41,437 nucleotides of DNA from Lentibacillus persicus (GCF_900112705.1 NZ_FOMR01000017.1:1-41437), one strand, 5' to 3'. Shown: positions 1-8,009, counted from the stretch's first letter. Notes: generated by a model from the letters alone, not told the origin. A program made the numbers and translations.

Positions 1-5
1 CTGTC

Positions 6-129
6 CCACAGGAGTCTCGCATATTCCAGCTGCTTACGTGAGTGTTTAAATAACGTTGCATTACTCGTTAAACAGACAAAACTACAGTAAGCACTTTTTA
101 GCGCAGGCAATATACGCAGACTCCTATGG
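6..129. repeat. Imperfect inverted repeat, arms 6-25 and 109-129
   Basis: The arm at 6-25 (CCACAGGAGTCTCGCATATT) is nearly the reverse complement of 109-129, which contains AATATACGCAGACTCCTATGG, differing at a few positions. About 83 bases lie between the arms. Both arms contain the GACTCCT core found in the intact intergenic repeat near 22805-22940. I read this as a decayed copy of that palindromic intergenic family, possibly extending left of the window. Confidence 0.55.
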
Positions 130-275
130 ATGCGCACGTGTCCGAAGACACCTTGAAAAGGAGTAAGGTTCAAAGGCTAAGAACGCCACGTCAATAGCCA
201 ACGCCTTTGTGACCAACATCGTGTTGGCCCGAGGCCGTGCCCATGGAAAGCGAAGTATATTGCCGGAGCGGTTTT
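113..275. repeat. Degenerate copy of Bacillaceae-type palindromic intergenic repeat
   Basis: Landmarks appear in the same order as in the intact copy at 22805-22940: a GACTCCT core near 119, a GCCCGAGG block near 228, GGAAAGCG near 244 and GGAGCGG near 266. The spacing and the outer stem are decayed. No credible gene was seen between 1 and 510; the rest up to the promoter at 418 is A+T-rich with nothing recognisable. Confidence 0.5.
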
Positions 276-417
276 AAAACTTAACGAAAAACAGAAGGAA
301 GAATTTTCACTAGTTCGCATTTTACATCTGGTACGGAGCAGATAACAAATAGCTATGCCAAACAGCCAAATTAAAAAATAACGGCTTACTCGGTGAGGAA
401 AGAGGACACAATAATAA

Positions 418-446
418 TTGTGGTTATGCAGTTCTTTTGCTAGAAT
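418..446 (+). promoter_or_regulatory. Sigma-A-like promoter for der
   Basis: A -35 box TTGTGG (418-423) and a -10 box TAGAAT (441-446) are separated by exactly 17 bases. The promoter points at der, whose start is 65 bases downstream. Motif match only. Confidence 0.5.
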
Positions 447-510
447 TAGTAAAAGTTGAAACAACGTATTTTTAATTTAAATCAAGACATGCAGAAAGGA
501 TGTTCCTTTC

Positions 511-1821
511 ATGAGGAAATCTGTTGTAGCGATTGTCGGCAGGCCAAATGTTGGAAAATCAACTATTTTTAATCGGCTTGTCGGGGAACGAATTTCGATT
601 GTAGAAGACACACCCGGGGTAACACGTGACCGGATTTATGCTGAAGCTGAATGGCTGACGACAACTTTTAACGTCATTGATACTGGCGGCATTGAATTGA
701 GTGATGAACCATTGCTTGTGCAAATGCGCCAACAAGCAGAAGTAGCGATAAACGAATCAGATGTTATTGTATTTTTGCTTAATGGGCGGGAAGGCATTAC
801 AGCCGCCGATGAAGAAGTTGCAAAAATCTTATACAAATCCAACAAGCCAGTTGTTATTGGAATAAACAAAATTGACAATCCTGAAATGCGCGACCATATT
901 TACGAATATTATGCCCTGGGATTTGGAGAACCACATCCAATCTCCGGGGCACACGGTCTGGGACTTGGAGACTTGCTGGATACCGTTGTTGGGTATTTTC
1001 CGGAAATGGATGATCAAGACCCGGACGAAGATACCATTTATTTCAGTTTAATTGGAAGACCAAACGTTGGAAAATCATCGCTTGTGAATAGTTTATTAAA
1101 TGAAGAGCGGGTCATTGTTAGTGAACAGGAAGGTACGACAAGAGACGCAATAGATACTCACTTGAACAAAGATGATCAAGAATTTGTCATTATTGACACA
1201 GCGGGGATGCGAAAACGTGGAAAAGTGTATGAAGCAACAGAAAAATACAGCGTGCTGCGCGCCTTGAAAGCAATCGAACGTTCAGATGTCGTATTAGTGC
1301 TACTTGATGCCGAGACTGGTATACGTGAACAAGATAAAAAAATTGCCGGGTATGCGCATGATGCAGGACGGGGTATTATTATTGTCGTTAATAAATGGGA
1401 CACTGTTGACGCAAACGAAAAAACAATGAAAGAATTCGAGGATAAGGTTCGCAAGCAATTTCAATATTTGGATTACGCGCCGATTGTATTTCTCTCAGCT
1501 AAAACAAAGAAACGAATGCATACGTTAATACCAGCAATCAAAACTGCCAGTGAAAACCATACGAAGCGGGTTCCAACCAATGTATTGAATGATGTCATCA
1601 TGGACGCATTAGCAATGAATCCGACGCCGACACTGAAAGGCAAACGGCTGAAAGTTTTATATGCAACACAGGTGGCGGTCAAACCGCCGAGTTTTGTTGT
1701 ATTTGTTAATGACCCTGATCTAATGCATTTTTCTTACAGTCGATTTTTGGAAAATCGAATTAGAGATGCGTTCGGGTTTATAGGAACGCCGATTAAGATT
1801 TTTGCAAGAAAACGTCAATAG
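511..1821 (+). CDS. der: Ribosome biogenesis GTPase Der (EngA)
   Basis: Der is an essential tandem GTPase needed for maturation of the 50S ribosomal subunit. The 436 residues fit the family length. The first G domain has the P-loop GRPNVGKS at 10-17, DTGG near 57-60 and NKID at 119-122. The second has the same P-loop at 182-189, DTAG and a later NKWD. The C-terminal part, about 350-436, is the KH-like RNA-binding domain. The ATG start follows a GAAAGGA Shine-Dalgarno sequence at 493-499. It is followed 14 bases later by gpsA, as in B. subtilis, so the two are probably cotranscribed. No key motif is missing. Confidence 0.97.
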   Translation: MRKSVVAIVGRPNVGKSTIFNRLVGERISIVEDTPGVTRDRIYAEAEWLTTTFNVIDTGGIELSDEPLLVQMRQQAEVAINESDVIVFLLNGREGITAADEEVAKILYKSNKPVVIGINKIDNPEMRDHIYEYYALGFGEPHPISGAHGLGLGDLLDTVVGYFPEMDDQDPDEDTIYFSLIGRPNVGKSSLVNSLLNEERVIVSEQEGTTRDAIDTHLNKDDQEFVIIDTAGMRKRGKVYEATEKYSVLRALKAIERSDVVLVLLDAETGIREQDKKIAGYAHDAGRGIIIVVNKWDTVDANEKTMKEFEDKVRKQFQYLDYAPIVFLSAKTKKRMHTLIPAIKTASENHTKRVPTNVLNDVIMDALAMNPTPTLKGKRLKVLYATQVAVKPPSFVVFVNDPDLMHFSYSRFLENRIRDAFGFIGTPIKIFARKRQ

Positions 1822-1835
1822 GAGGAGGATTATTC

Positions 1836-2873
1836 ATGAGCAAAGTAGCCGTATTAGGTGCCGGCAGTTGGGGTACTGCGTTGAGTATTGTGCTGGCTGA
1901 TAATGGACATGACGTCCGATTGTGGACCCATCGAAAAGAACAGGCGGATGAAATAAACGCCACTTACAGAAACGAAAAATATCTTGATGCAGATATTCCT
2001 GAACAAATTAAATCTTTCTATGAGTTAGAGAAGGCAGTTGATGACGTATCCGCAGTCATCATGGTCACACCTACCAAAGCGATTCGTGACGTTTGTAAGC
2101 AGCTTAATAAAATTCTTAAGCATAAACCTGTCATTATTCATGCTTCAAAAGGAATCGAGCCAGGGTCTTTAAAACGGGTTTCTCAAGTTATCTGTGAAGA
2201 AATGAATCAATATAATTATGAAGATATCACTGTCTTGTCAGGGCCGAGCCATGCTGAAGAAGTCGGCAAACGCCAGCCTACAACTGTGACAGTTTCTTCT
2301 GTCACAGGCAGTAACGCTGAATTTGCCCAGGACCTGTTCATTAATAAATCATTTCGTGTTTATACGAGCACTGATATGGTAGGCATTGAATTAGGTGGAG
2401 CGTTGAAAAATATAATTGCCCTGGGAGCTGGTATCTCTGATGGTTTGGGGTATGGCGACAATGCAAAATCGGCACTCATTACAAGAGGGTTGGCCGAAAT
2501 AACCCGCCTGGGAGCGTCACTTGGAGCAAGCCCTTTAACTTTCCTTGGGCTCCCTGGGGTAGGGGATTTGATTGTGACGTGCACCAGCCCGCACAGCCGT
2601 AACTGGCGGGCAGGGAACATGCTGGGAAAAGGCTATAAACTTGATGAAGTCTTGGAACAAATGGGCATGGTTGTTGAAGGTGTCCGAACGACCAAAGCCG
2701 CCCATCAGTTTGCAAAGGAACAACAAATTGAAATGCCTATAACGGAGGGTTTATATCAAATACTGTTTAATGAGAAAACACCTAAAGAGGTAGTGGAACA
2801 GTTGATGCGCCGGGACAAGCGAGAAGAAATGGACGACATATCAGCTTTTTTGAGCGCTAAGTTTCCTCAATAA
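1836..2873 (+). CDS. gpsA: NAD(P)H-dependent glycerol-3-phosphate dehydrogenase
   Basis: The enzyme reduces dihydroxyacetone phosphate to sn-glycerol 3-phosphate for phospholipid synthesis in the cytoplasm. The Rossmann dinucleotide motif GAGSWGTA is at residues 8-15. The family signatures SGPSHAEEV and ELGGALKNIIALGAG (the conserved Lys region) are present, and the C-terminal helical domain carries the LGLPGVGDL stretch. The 345-residue length is normal. A GGAGGAGG Shine-Dalgarno precedes the ATG. It lies directly behind der with no promoter evident between them. No terminator follows it before spoVIF, so some read-through is possible. Confidence 0.97.
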   Translation: MSKVAVLGAGSWGTALSIVLADNGHDVRLWTHRKEQADEINATYRNEKYLDADIPEQIKSFYELEKAVDDVSAVIMVTPTKAIRDVCKQLNKILKHKPVIIHASKGIEPGSLKRVSQVICEEMNQYNYEDITVLSGPSHAEEVGKRQPTTVTVSSVTGSNAEFAQDLFINKSFRVYTSTDMVGIELGGALKNIIALGAGISDGLGYGDNAKSALITRGLAEITRLGASLGASPLTFLGLPGVGDLIVTCTSPHSRNWRAGNMLGKGYKLDEVLEQMGMVVEGVRTTKAAHQFAKEQQIEMPITEGLYQILFNEKTPKEVVEQLMRRDKREEMDDISAFLSAKFPQ

Positions 2874-2901
2874 CACTAAACCGCCTTTATTGCATAGTAT
2901 A
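2872..2901 (+). promoter_or_regulatory. Sigma-K-like sporulation promoter before spoVIF
   Basis: CATAGTATA at 2893-2901 fits the mother-cell sigma-K -10 consensus CATAnnnTA. AACA at 2872-2875 lies at about the right distance to act as the short sigma-K -35. The match suits a late sporulation gene immediately downstream, but the -35 of this sigma factor is very short and can match by chance. Confidence 0.4.
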
Positions 2902-2932
2902 TATTGAATTTACGATGCAAGGAGGCGAGTAT

Positions 2933-3193
2933 GTGAGTAATTTAGAAAACAAACTTTTTGATAAAGTTAAACAGAATTCAAATATTAGCCCAAACGACAT
3001 TCAAAAAGTTGCTGATTCCGTCAAACAAGCTAATTTTTCAGACGAAAAAACAGTCAGAGATCTTGTGAAGCGGTTAGCCAAACTAGCTGACAAACCTATT
3101 TCTAAAGAAAAAGAAGATAAAATTGTCGAGGCTATTACAAAGAATAACATGCCAATGGATATGCAAACATTGAACAAGATGTTTAAAAAATAG
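2933..3193 (+). CDS. spoVIF: Stage VI sporulation protein F (SpoVIF/YjcC family)
   Basis: This is a small, highly charged helical protein of 86 residues. The family (B. subtilis YjcC) is a mother-cell protein needed for normal assembly of late spore coat proteins. Family-like features are the NISPNDIQKVADSV opening, the ANFSDEKTVRDLVKRL stretch and the SKEKEDKIVEAI segment ending in NNMPMDMQTL. I chose the GTG at 2933 because AAGGAGG at 2919-2925 sits 7 bases before it; the in-frame ATG at 2915 overlaps that Shine-Dalgarno. A terminator follows at 3295. In B. subtilis the gene lies elsewhere, so its place between gpsA and yphE is a local difference. Confidence 0.85.
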   Translation: MSNLENKLFDKVKQNSNISPNDIQKVADSVKQANFSDEKTVRDLVKRLAKLADKPISKEKEDKIVEAITKNNMPMDMQTLNKMFKK

Positions 3194-3294
3194 CGATTAC
3201 TGGGCAAGTGAGGATGCATTGTGCTGCGTTCTCGCATATTATAAATCGCACAAGCATTCATGGATGGAGTTGCGGCGGGTGTTATTTAGTCATG

Positions 3295-3332
3295 CCGGAA
3301 TGGAGCCAGCCCCCTTCATTCCGGGTTTTTTT
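3295..3332 (+). terminator. Rho-independent terminator after spoVIF
   Basis: CCGGAATG (3295-3302) pairs with CATTCCGG (3317-3324), with a 14-base loop, followed by a T run at 3326-3332. Confidence 0.8.
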
Positions 3333-3406
3333 ATGAAAACAAATCATCCTTCTTAATGCTGCGCTGTCGATGGAAGTTGCCAGTTGTGTCTATGCTTCAT
3401 CCGATA

Positions 3407-3415
3407 TGTTATAAT
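3407..3415 (+). promoter_or_regulatory. Extended -10 promoter before the DUF2768 gene
   Basis: TGTTATAAT is a perfect -10 box (TATAAT, 3410-3415) with the TGn extension. No good -35 is at 16-18 bases; TTGTGT at 3384 is 20 bases away. The start codon is 33 bases downstream. Confidence 0.5.
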
Positions 3416-3448
3416 GCGTTGTGTATGTTTGAAATGGGAGTGGATGAA

Positions 3449-3646
3449 ATGTCTGAAAGCATGCTGAATATGTGGATCTCCTTCGCTGGCATGGGGCTTT
3501 TAATATTAGCAATGGGACTGATATTGCTTAGCAGATACAAATTAAAGGGGTTTTTATCTGGGATTGTTACCGTACTCGCATATTTATCATTGATAATCGG
3601 AGCGGTTATTATATTATATATTGTTTTCAGCGGTCCGACCGCATAG
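3449..3646 (+). CDS. yphE: DUF2768 family small membrane protein (YphE-like)
   Basis: A 65-residue protein that is almost entirely two hydrophobic helices: about residues 7-27 (MWISFAGMGLLILAMGLILL) and 38-61. They are joined by a short loop with the positive stretch SRYKLKG. Size, layout and position directly before yphF match B. subtilis YphE (DUF2768), whose function is unknown. The ATG at 3449 has GGGAG at 3436-3440, 8 bases upstream. Longer readings to an upstream codon at 3356 lack a Shine-Dalgarno and start before the promoter. Only 10 bases separate it from yphF, so they form one transcription unit. Confidence 0.75.
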   Translation: MSESMLNMWISFAGMGLLILAMGLILLSRYKLKGFLSGIVTVLAYLSLIIGAVIILYIVFSGPTA

Positions 3647-3656
3647 GAGGCATAGG

Positions 3657-4388
3657 ATGAAAAATTATACATATCTCCGGCTTCTTTGTGTTTTGCTGAT
3701 GCTGTTTTTGTTAAGCGGCTGCCTTTATCCGGAAGACGAATTATCAAAAAATCAGGAACCAAATGAAAATCAGGTGGAAGAAATTCAAAGCGCCATCGAT
3801 CAGTATCAGGAAAAAACGCAAGGATTGCTTCCAATAAAGACTAAGTCCAGTGACACACCGATTTTCCGGAAATATTTAATTGACTTTCAGCTGTTAAAGG
3901 AAGAAAACATATTGTCAGAAACCCCTGGAACAGCTTACCAGAACGGTGGCATATATCAATATGTCATCATTAATCCCGAAGAGAATCCACAAGTAAAACT
4001 GATTGACCTTCGTATCTCTGATGCAATCAGGGAAGTATCGGTCCAGCTTAACATTTACAGGAATGAAAATCTCTACCCGCCTTTTGGTGAAGAAATTGCA
4101 AACGGGGTTTATGAAATTGATTACAAAGAATTGGGTCTGGAGTCCAAGCCATCTGTCGTAAGTCCATACTCTAAAGAAAACTTGCCGATTGTAATGGATA
4201 CAGATGGTAAATTGTATGTTGACTACCGAATTGATTTAACCCGGGCATTAAAAGATTATAATCACGGTATGGAGAAAGGCGATGATATCCGTTATATATT
4301 AGCTGAAAACACGCCTTTTGTACCGGCATATTCGTTGCCATATACCCTCCAGGATGGAGAACCTGTATTCAATCTTGAAAATTCATAA
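3657..4388 (+). CDS. yphF: YphF-like lipoprotein
   Basis: The protein has 243 residues and begins with a lipoprotein signal peptide: MKNY, a hydrophobic core, then the lipobox LLSGC, which predicts lipid attachment to the Cys near residue 21. The mature part is acidic and has no catalytic motif I recognise. B. subtilis YphF is a lipoprotein in the same position, upstream of spoIVA; its role is unknown. The start at 3657 follows AGGAGG at 3645-3650. An earlier in-frame start at 3621 would put a basic stretch before the signal peptide and overlap yphE, so I rejected it. A terminator-like hairpin follows. Confidence 0.8.
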   Translation: MKNYTYLRLLCVLLMLFLLSGCLYPEDELSKNQEPNENQVEEIQSAIDQYQEKTQGLLPIKTKSSDTPIFRKYLIDFQLLKEENILSETPGTAYQNGGIYQYVIINPEENPQVKLIDLRISDAIREVSVQLNIYRNENLYPPFGEEIANGVYEIDYKELGLESKPSVVSPYSKENLPIVMDTDGKLYVDYRIDLTRALKDYNHGMEKGDDIRYILAENTPFVPAYSLPYTLQDGEPVFNLENS

Positions 4389-4395
4389 GCATAAT

Positions 4396-4432
4396 AAATC
4401 TCTTGCAGCATATATTTTGTTGCAAGGGATTT
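4396..4432 (+). terminator. Probable terminator after yphF
   Basis: AAATCTCTTGCA (4396-4407) pairs with TGCAAGGGATTT (4421-4432), 12 pairs with one G-U and a 13-base loop. The downstream tract is T-rich but interrupted, so termination may be weak. The rest of the 4433-4651 gap holds only a weak 5-bp hairpin near 4519-4546 and the spoIVA promoter. Confidence 0.6.
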
Positions 4433-4558
4433 ATTTATATAAGCCTATTGGAAGAGAAATTTTCATATTGTTATTCGCTTCGCAGCGTTTATATGAATGT
4501 GTTAAAAGGCGTTAATCGCTTCAAGAAAAATTGCTGAAGTTTTTTAGACCTTATTAAG

Positions 4559-4588
4559 TCATATTTTGATAGGACAACATCATAGACT
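4559..4588 (+). promoter_or_regulatory. Sigma-E-like promoter for spoIVA
   Basis: TCATATT (4559-4565) and CATAGACT (4581-4588) are 15 bases apart. The mother-cell sigma-E consensus is roughly KMATATT, 13-15 bases, CATACAnT, so there is one clear mismatch in the -10. spoIVA is known to depend on sigma-E in B. subtilis, which supports the reading. Confidence 0.55.
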
Positions 4589-4651
4589 TGTAATGTCAAT
4601 TATTCGCAGACTTTTTATGATTTATGGAAAAGGAGATCGGGAGGGGATCGC

Positions 4652-6130
4652 TTGGAGAGAGTTGATATTTTCAAAGATATTTCGAAACGGACGAATGGAG
4701 ATATTTATCTTGGAATCGTAGGGGCTGTCCGAACTGGAAAGTCAACTTTTATAAAACATTTCATGGAATTGGGTGTCTTGCCAAACATTGCCGATGATAG
4801 CGAGTACGCCAGAGCGCATGATGAATTACCACAAAGCGCAGCTGGAAAAACCATCATGACGACTGAGCCAAAATTCATTCCAAATCAGGCTGTATCGATT
4901 CATGTTGATGAAGGACTTGATGTAAACGTTCGGCTGGTAGATTGTGTAGGTTATGCAGTTGAAGGGGCAAAAGGTTTTGAAGACGAAAACGGGCCTAGAA
5001 TGATTAATACACCATGGTATGAGGATCCAATACCTTTTCATGATGCAGCAGAAATCGGCACACGAAAAGTTATCCAGGAACATTCTACAATTGGTGTCGT
5101 TGTAACAACTGATGGCAGTTTTGGCGAAATAACCCGGACGGATTATGAGGAACCTGAAGAGAAAATCGTTGAAGAAATGAAAGAAGTCGGAAAGCCTTTT
5201 ATAATGGTTGTTAACTCGGCGCGGCCAACAAGTCAGGAAGCGGAAATGTTGCGGCAGAATCTGTCCGAAAAGTACGATATTCCAGTACTGGCAATGAATG
5301 TGGAAACGATGACCGAACACGACGTCTATAATGTTATGCGTGAAGCACTGTATGAATTTCCTGTATTGGAAGTGAATGTTAATCTTCCGAGCTGGGTGAT
5401 GGTTCTCAACGATACTCACTGGCTGCAAAGAAACTATCAGGAAGCAATTCAATCGACAGTCAAAAACATTAGGCGGCTCCGGGATGTTGATCAAATTATA
5501 GGCAATTTTACAGACTTTGATTATATTGATCAGGCAAACCTTGCAGGTATGGAAATGGGCGACGGCGTGGCAGAAATCGACTTGCATGCTCCCGAATATT
5601 TATATGATGAGGTATTGAAGGAAATTGTCGGTGAGGAAATACGCGGAAAAGATCATTTGCTTGAACTTATGCAGGATTTTGCCCATGCTAAACGGGAGTA
5701 TGATCAAGTGGCTGGGGCACTTCAAATGGTGAAACAAACAGGTTATGGCATTGCAGCCCCTACCTTGGAAGATATGGAACTGGATGAACCGGAAATTATT
5801 CGTCAAGGTTCCAGGTTCGGTGTCAGACTGAAGGCAATTGCTCCATCCATTCATATGGTGAAAGTGGAAGTCGAATCAGAATTTGCGCCTATCATAGGAA
5901 CAGAAAAGCAAAGTGAAGAATTAGTCAGGTATTTAATGCAAGATTTTGAGGAAGACCCTTTATCGATTTGGGAATCGGATATTTTCGGCAGATCATTAAG
6001 TTCGATTGTTCGCGAAGGTATACAGGCAAAAATTTCACTAATGCCGGAAAATGCGCGCTACAAACTCAAAGACACGTTAGAACGGATAATAAACGAAGGG
6101 TCAGGCGGCCTAATTGCCATTATCTTATAG
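4652..6130 (+). CDS. spoIVA: Stage IV sporulation protein A, spore coat ATPase
   Basis: SpoIVA is the cytoskeletal ATPase that polymerises on the forespore surface and forms the basement layer of the spore coat, with SpoVM as its membrane anchor. The 492 residues equal the B. subtilis protein in length and match it closely throughout as I recall it. The Walker A motif GAVRTGKST lies at about 24-32, followed by the TRAFAC-like domain with LVDCVGY. The C-terminal polymerisation domain ends in the conserved GSGGLIAIIL. The start is TTG at 4652, placed by the GGGAGGGG Shine-Dalgarno at 4639-4646 and by homology (MERVDIFKDI). It has its own sigma-E-like promoter and a terminator directly after the stop. 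Confidence 0.97.
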   Translation: MERVDIFKDISKRTNGDIYLGIVGAVRTGKSTFIKHFMELGVLPNIADDSEYARAHDELPQSAAGKTIMTTEPKFIPNQAVSIHVDEGLDVNVRLVDCVGYAVEGAKGFEDENGPRMINTPWYEDPIPFHDAAEIGTRKVIQEHSTIGVVVTTDGSFGEITRTDYEEPEEKIVEEMKEVGKPFIMVVNSARPTSQEAEMLRQNLSEKYDIPVLAMNVETMTEHDVYNVMREALYEFPVLEVNVNLPSWVMVLNDTHWLQRNYQEAIQSTVKNIRRLRDVDQIIGNFTDFDYIDQANLAGMEMGDGVAEIDLHAPEYLYDEVLKEIVGEEIRGKDHLLELMQDFAHAKREYDQVAGALQMVKQTGYGIAAPTLEDMELDEPEIIRQGSRFGVRLKAIAPSIHMVKVEVESEFAPIIGTEKQSEELVRYLMQDFEEDPLSIWESDIFGRSLSSIVREGIQAKISLMPENARYKLKDTLERIINEGSGGLIAIIL

Positions 6131-6156
6131 CAGCTATACATAGTTGCTATTTTTTT
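6127..6156 (+). terminator. Rho-independent terminator of spoIVA
   Basis: TAGCAGCTA (6128-6136) pairs with TAGTTGCTA (6141-6149), with one G-U and a 4-base loop, followed by a T run at 6150-6156. The hairpin overlaps the stop codon. Confidence 0.8.
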
Positions 6157-6327
6157 GTTCAAAAAAAGAATTTTTACGAGCTTCAGGCAGGATATCGGTT
6201 TTTAATGTCGTATATTCTAAGAAGAGGTATTTTGCAAGCCTCGGATTGTGTATTCCTTGTTTTACCTAAAATATGGGAGTTAAAAGGCAAAAAATGAAAT
6301 AATAACTGATAAATTAGGCACTTATTG

Positions 6328-6356
6328 TTGAATTTTGTTCCAATGTCGGTTAATAT
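6328..6356 (+). promoter_or_regulatory. Sigma-A-like promoter for hbs
   Basis: TTGAAT (6328-6333) and TAATAT (6351-6356) are spaced by 17 bases. This would give a 5' untranslated region of about 120 bases before hbs. That region contains the inverted repeat at 6411-6444. The stretch 6157-6327 is otherwise A+T-rich with nothing recognisable. Confidence 0.45.
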
Positions 6357-6451
6357 AAGCCTTGTCATCAATGATTTGGGTGACATGAAGGTATAAAAAA
6401 AGGCAACTTGGGAACAAATGCTTATATATATATTGATTTGTTCCAATGTCG
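6335..6451. repeat. Direct and inverted repeats in the hbs leader
   Basis: TTGTTCCAATGTCG occurs twice, at 6335-6348 and 6438-6451. The second copy is also the right arm of an inverted repeat: GGAACAAAT (6411-6419) is the exact reverse complement of ATTTGTTCC (6436-6444), around a 16-base A+T-rich loop. The second copy ends 15 bases before the hbs Shine-Dalgarno, so a leader hairpin or a protein-binding site is possible. Confidence 0.6.
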
Positions 6452-6482
6452 ATTTTGATTTTTTCGGGAGGAGGTGAATGTC

Positions 6483-6755
6483 ATGAATAAAACAGACTTA
6501 GTCAATGCTGTTGCTGAAAAAAGCGAACTATCCAAAAAGGACGCTACAAAAGCTGTAGACGCAGTGTTTGAATCTGTCATGGATTCACTTAAAAATGGTG
6601 AAAAAGTACAATTAATCGGGTTCGGAAACTTCGAAGTCCGCGAGCGTTCCGAGCGTAAAGGTCGTAACCCGCAAACAGGGGAAGAAATTAAGATCCCTGC
6701 AAGTAAAGTTCCTGCATTCAAACCAGGAAAGGCTCTTAAAGAGAGCGTTAAATAA
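6483..6755 (+). CDS. hbs: DNA-binding protein HU
   Basis: HU is the small dimeric nucleoid protein that bends and compacts DNA. The 90 residues match B. subtilis HBsu (92) nearly residue for residue as I recall it. They include the helical N-terminus [20 protein letters not shown], the [21 protein letters not shown] stretch split by the DNA-intercalating arm with R61-N62-P63, and the C-terminal [11 protein letters not shown]. The ATG at 6483 has an ideal GGGAGGAGG at 6466-6474; an in-frame GTG at 6474 overlaps it. The gene is probably monocistronic, with its own promoter and a strong terminator. folE, which follows hbs in B. subtilis, is absent here. Confidence 0.97.
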   Translation: MNKTDLVNAVAEKSELSKKDATKAVDAVFESVMDSLKNGEKVQLIGFGNFEVRERSERKGRNPQTGEEIKIPASKVPAFKPGKALKESVK

Positions 6756-6776
6756 GCTGCTCTTACATAGGGCTGG

Positions 6777-6809
6777 AAAAAGAGCACGTAAATGCGTGCT
6801 CTTTTTTTT
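6777..6809 (+). terminator. Rho-independent terminator of hbs
   Basis: AGAGCACG (6781-6788) pairs with CGTGCTCT (6795-6802) around a 6-base loop, with flanking A and T runs. The T tract runs to 6809. Confidence 0.9.
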
Positions 6810-6846
6810 CAGTTTGAATGAGGCGCTCTTAACGATGTACCTTAAT

Positions 6847-6858
6847 TATTACGTAATA
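6847..6858. promoter_or_regulatory. 12-bp perfect palindrome before mtrB
   Basis: TATTACGTAATA is a perfect palindrome, 26 bases before the mtrB start. It could be an operator or be chance in A+T-rich DNA; no partner protein can be named. Confidence 0.25.
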
Positions 6859-6884
6859 GAAACAGAGCTGTGGGGGTGTTTGCT

Positions 6885-7091
6885 ATGGAAGAATTTTTTG
6901 TCATAAAAGCATTGGAAGATGGTGTGAATGTCATTGGGCTGACAAGGGGATCAGATACACGATTTCATCACTCAGAGAAATTGGATAAAAATGAGGTCAT
7001 GATTGCACAATTTACGGAACATACATCTGCTGTGAAAGTAAGAGGAAAGGCGGTTATCCAGACAAGCCATGGTGAAATCAGCAATGAATAA
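6885..7091 (+). CDS. mtrB: Tryptophan RNA-binding attenuator protein TRAP
   Basis: TRAP forms an 11-subunit ring that, when loaded with tryptophan, binds series of GAG/UAG triplets in RNA. In B. subtilis this attenuates the trp operon and represses translation of related genes. The 68 residues keep the conserved core [20 protein letters not shown] and the stretch [18 protein letters not shown], covering the tryptophan pocket and the Lys/Arg RNA-contact face. The ATG at 6885 has GGGGGTG at 6872-6878; an in-frame GTG at 6870 lies before it. The trp genes are missing from the downstream aromatic cluster, so its main target must lie outside this window. Confidence 0.95.
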   Translation: MEEFFVIKALEDGVNVIGLTRGSDTRFHHSEKLDKNEVMIAQFTEHTSAVKVRGKAVIQTSHGEISNE

Positions 7092-7158
7092 GCAATAATT
7101 TTAGAAACTTATTTTCATATTACCTGCTTATTTTTAATTATGGAAGACTCACATGATA

Positions 7159-7167
7159 TGCTATAAT
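7159..7167 (+). promoter_or_regulatory. Extended -10 promoter for hepS-menG-hepT
   Basis: TGCTATAAT (7159-7167) is a perfect extended -10 element. No good -35 is present 16-18 bases upstream. It lies 35 bases before the chosen hepS start. Confidence 0.5.
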
Positions 7168-7202
7168 AACAATATGATTTTTGAATGGATGAAAGGATAC
7201 AG

Positions 7203-8006
7203 GTGGTTGTTTTGCAGACATCCAGTATGGAGATAAGTCATCTGAAAGCAATAATACAAAAAAGCATGCGCCATACCTATATAGATCAATTTGCACAGGT
7301 TCCTAAGTTGGATAATGATAAATTATATATATTAATCGCTATCTTAAATAATACGAATTTGTCTAAAGAGAAAAAAGAAAGCTATATCGTAACAGCAATG
7401 CTAATTCAAACAGCACTGGACACGCATGATCTCGTACCGGATTCCAATGCCTTCCACGAAGAAACCGAGGAAAAGTCAAAGCAATTATCAGTTCTAGCCG
7501 GTGATTATTACAGCGGATTATATTATTGGCTGCTGGCCGAGGTTGAAGAAGTGGAAATGACGCAGGTTCTGGCAAGGGCAATTACAGATATCAATGAATA
7601 TAAAATGCAATTATATTATAAAAATTTTGAGTCCATGGATACATTTATGGCAATTTTTAAAAAGATGAATTCTCTTCTAATCACCCGTATAGCACAGCAG
7701 ACCGGAGAAACCGATATTAGCAGCATCGCCGGGGAGTGGTTAATGATACGAAAGATCACATCAGCTAAGTCCCGATCGGCACAATCAAGGGCTGATAAAG
7801 GCTTTGATCCCTGGCTCGATAAAATTCTTTTAGATGACAAATATACTGGTTTGAATAAGCTCGATTTCTTTATCCATCAAGAAAGCCTATTGATTGAAAG
7901 GCATCTGGAAAAGCTTCCGGCACATTTTTCATCAATAGCATCCAATTTAAGGGAAACTTTAGGCACAACATCATCGATTGACAGCTCAATAGCGGAAGAA
8001 GGGTAA
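7203..8006 (+). CDS. hepS: Heptaprenyl diphosphate synthase component I
   Basis: HepS is the small, non-catalytic subunit that pairs with HepT to make heptaprenyl diphosphate, the side chain of menaquinone-7. The family is poorly conserved; recognisable stretches are KESYIVTAMLIQTALDTHD and LAGDYYSGLYYWLL. The gene sits directly before menG and hepT, as in B. subtilis. The start is uncertain: the GTG at 7203 has AAAGGA 5 bases upstream, an in-frame ATG at 7185 has no Shine-Dalgarno, and a TTG at 7212 also has a GGTGG. About 267 residues result, slightly longer than the B. subtilis protein. Confidence 0.88.
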   Translation: MVVLQTSSMEISHLKAIIQKSMRHTYIDQFAQVPKLDNDKLYILIAILNNTNLSKEKKESYIVTAMLIQTALDTHDLVPDSNAFHEETEEKSKQLSVLAGDYYSGLYYWLLAEVEEVEMTQVLARAITDINEYKMQLYYKNFESMDTFMAIFKKMNSLLITRIAQQTGETDISSIAGEWLMIRKITSAKSRSAQSRADKGFDPWLDKILLDDKYTGLNKLDFFIHQESLLIERHLEKLPAHFSSIASNLRETLGTTSSIDSSIAEEG

Positions 8007-8009
8007 CAT

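Noticed and set aside
177-464. Minus-strand open frame of 95 codons before der
   Set aside because: It overlaps the degenerate repeat and the der promoter and resembles no family; the start lacks a Shine-Dalgarno.
4318-4515. Small frame overlapping the end of yphF
   Set aside because: It begins inside yphF without a Shine-Dalgarno and crosses its terminator.
4826-5587. Long minus-strand open frame of 253 codons opposite spoIVA
   Set aside because: It lies wholly inside a highly conserved gene, is rich in Phe, Cys and His as expected from antisense codons, and has no Shine-Dalgarno or family likeness.
5968-6297. Plus-strand open frame of 109 codons across the end of spoIVA
   Set aside because: Its first half is inside spoIVA in another frame and it reads through the spoIVA terminator.
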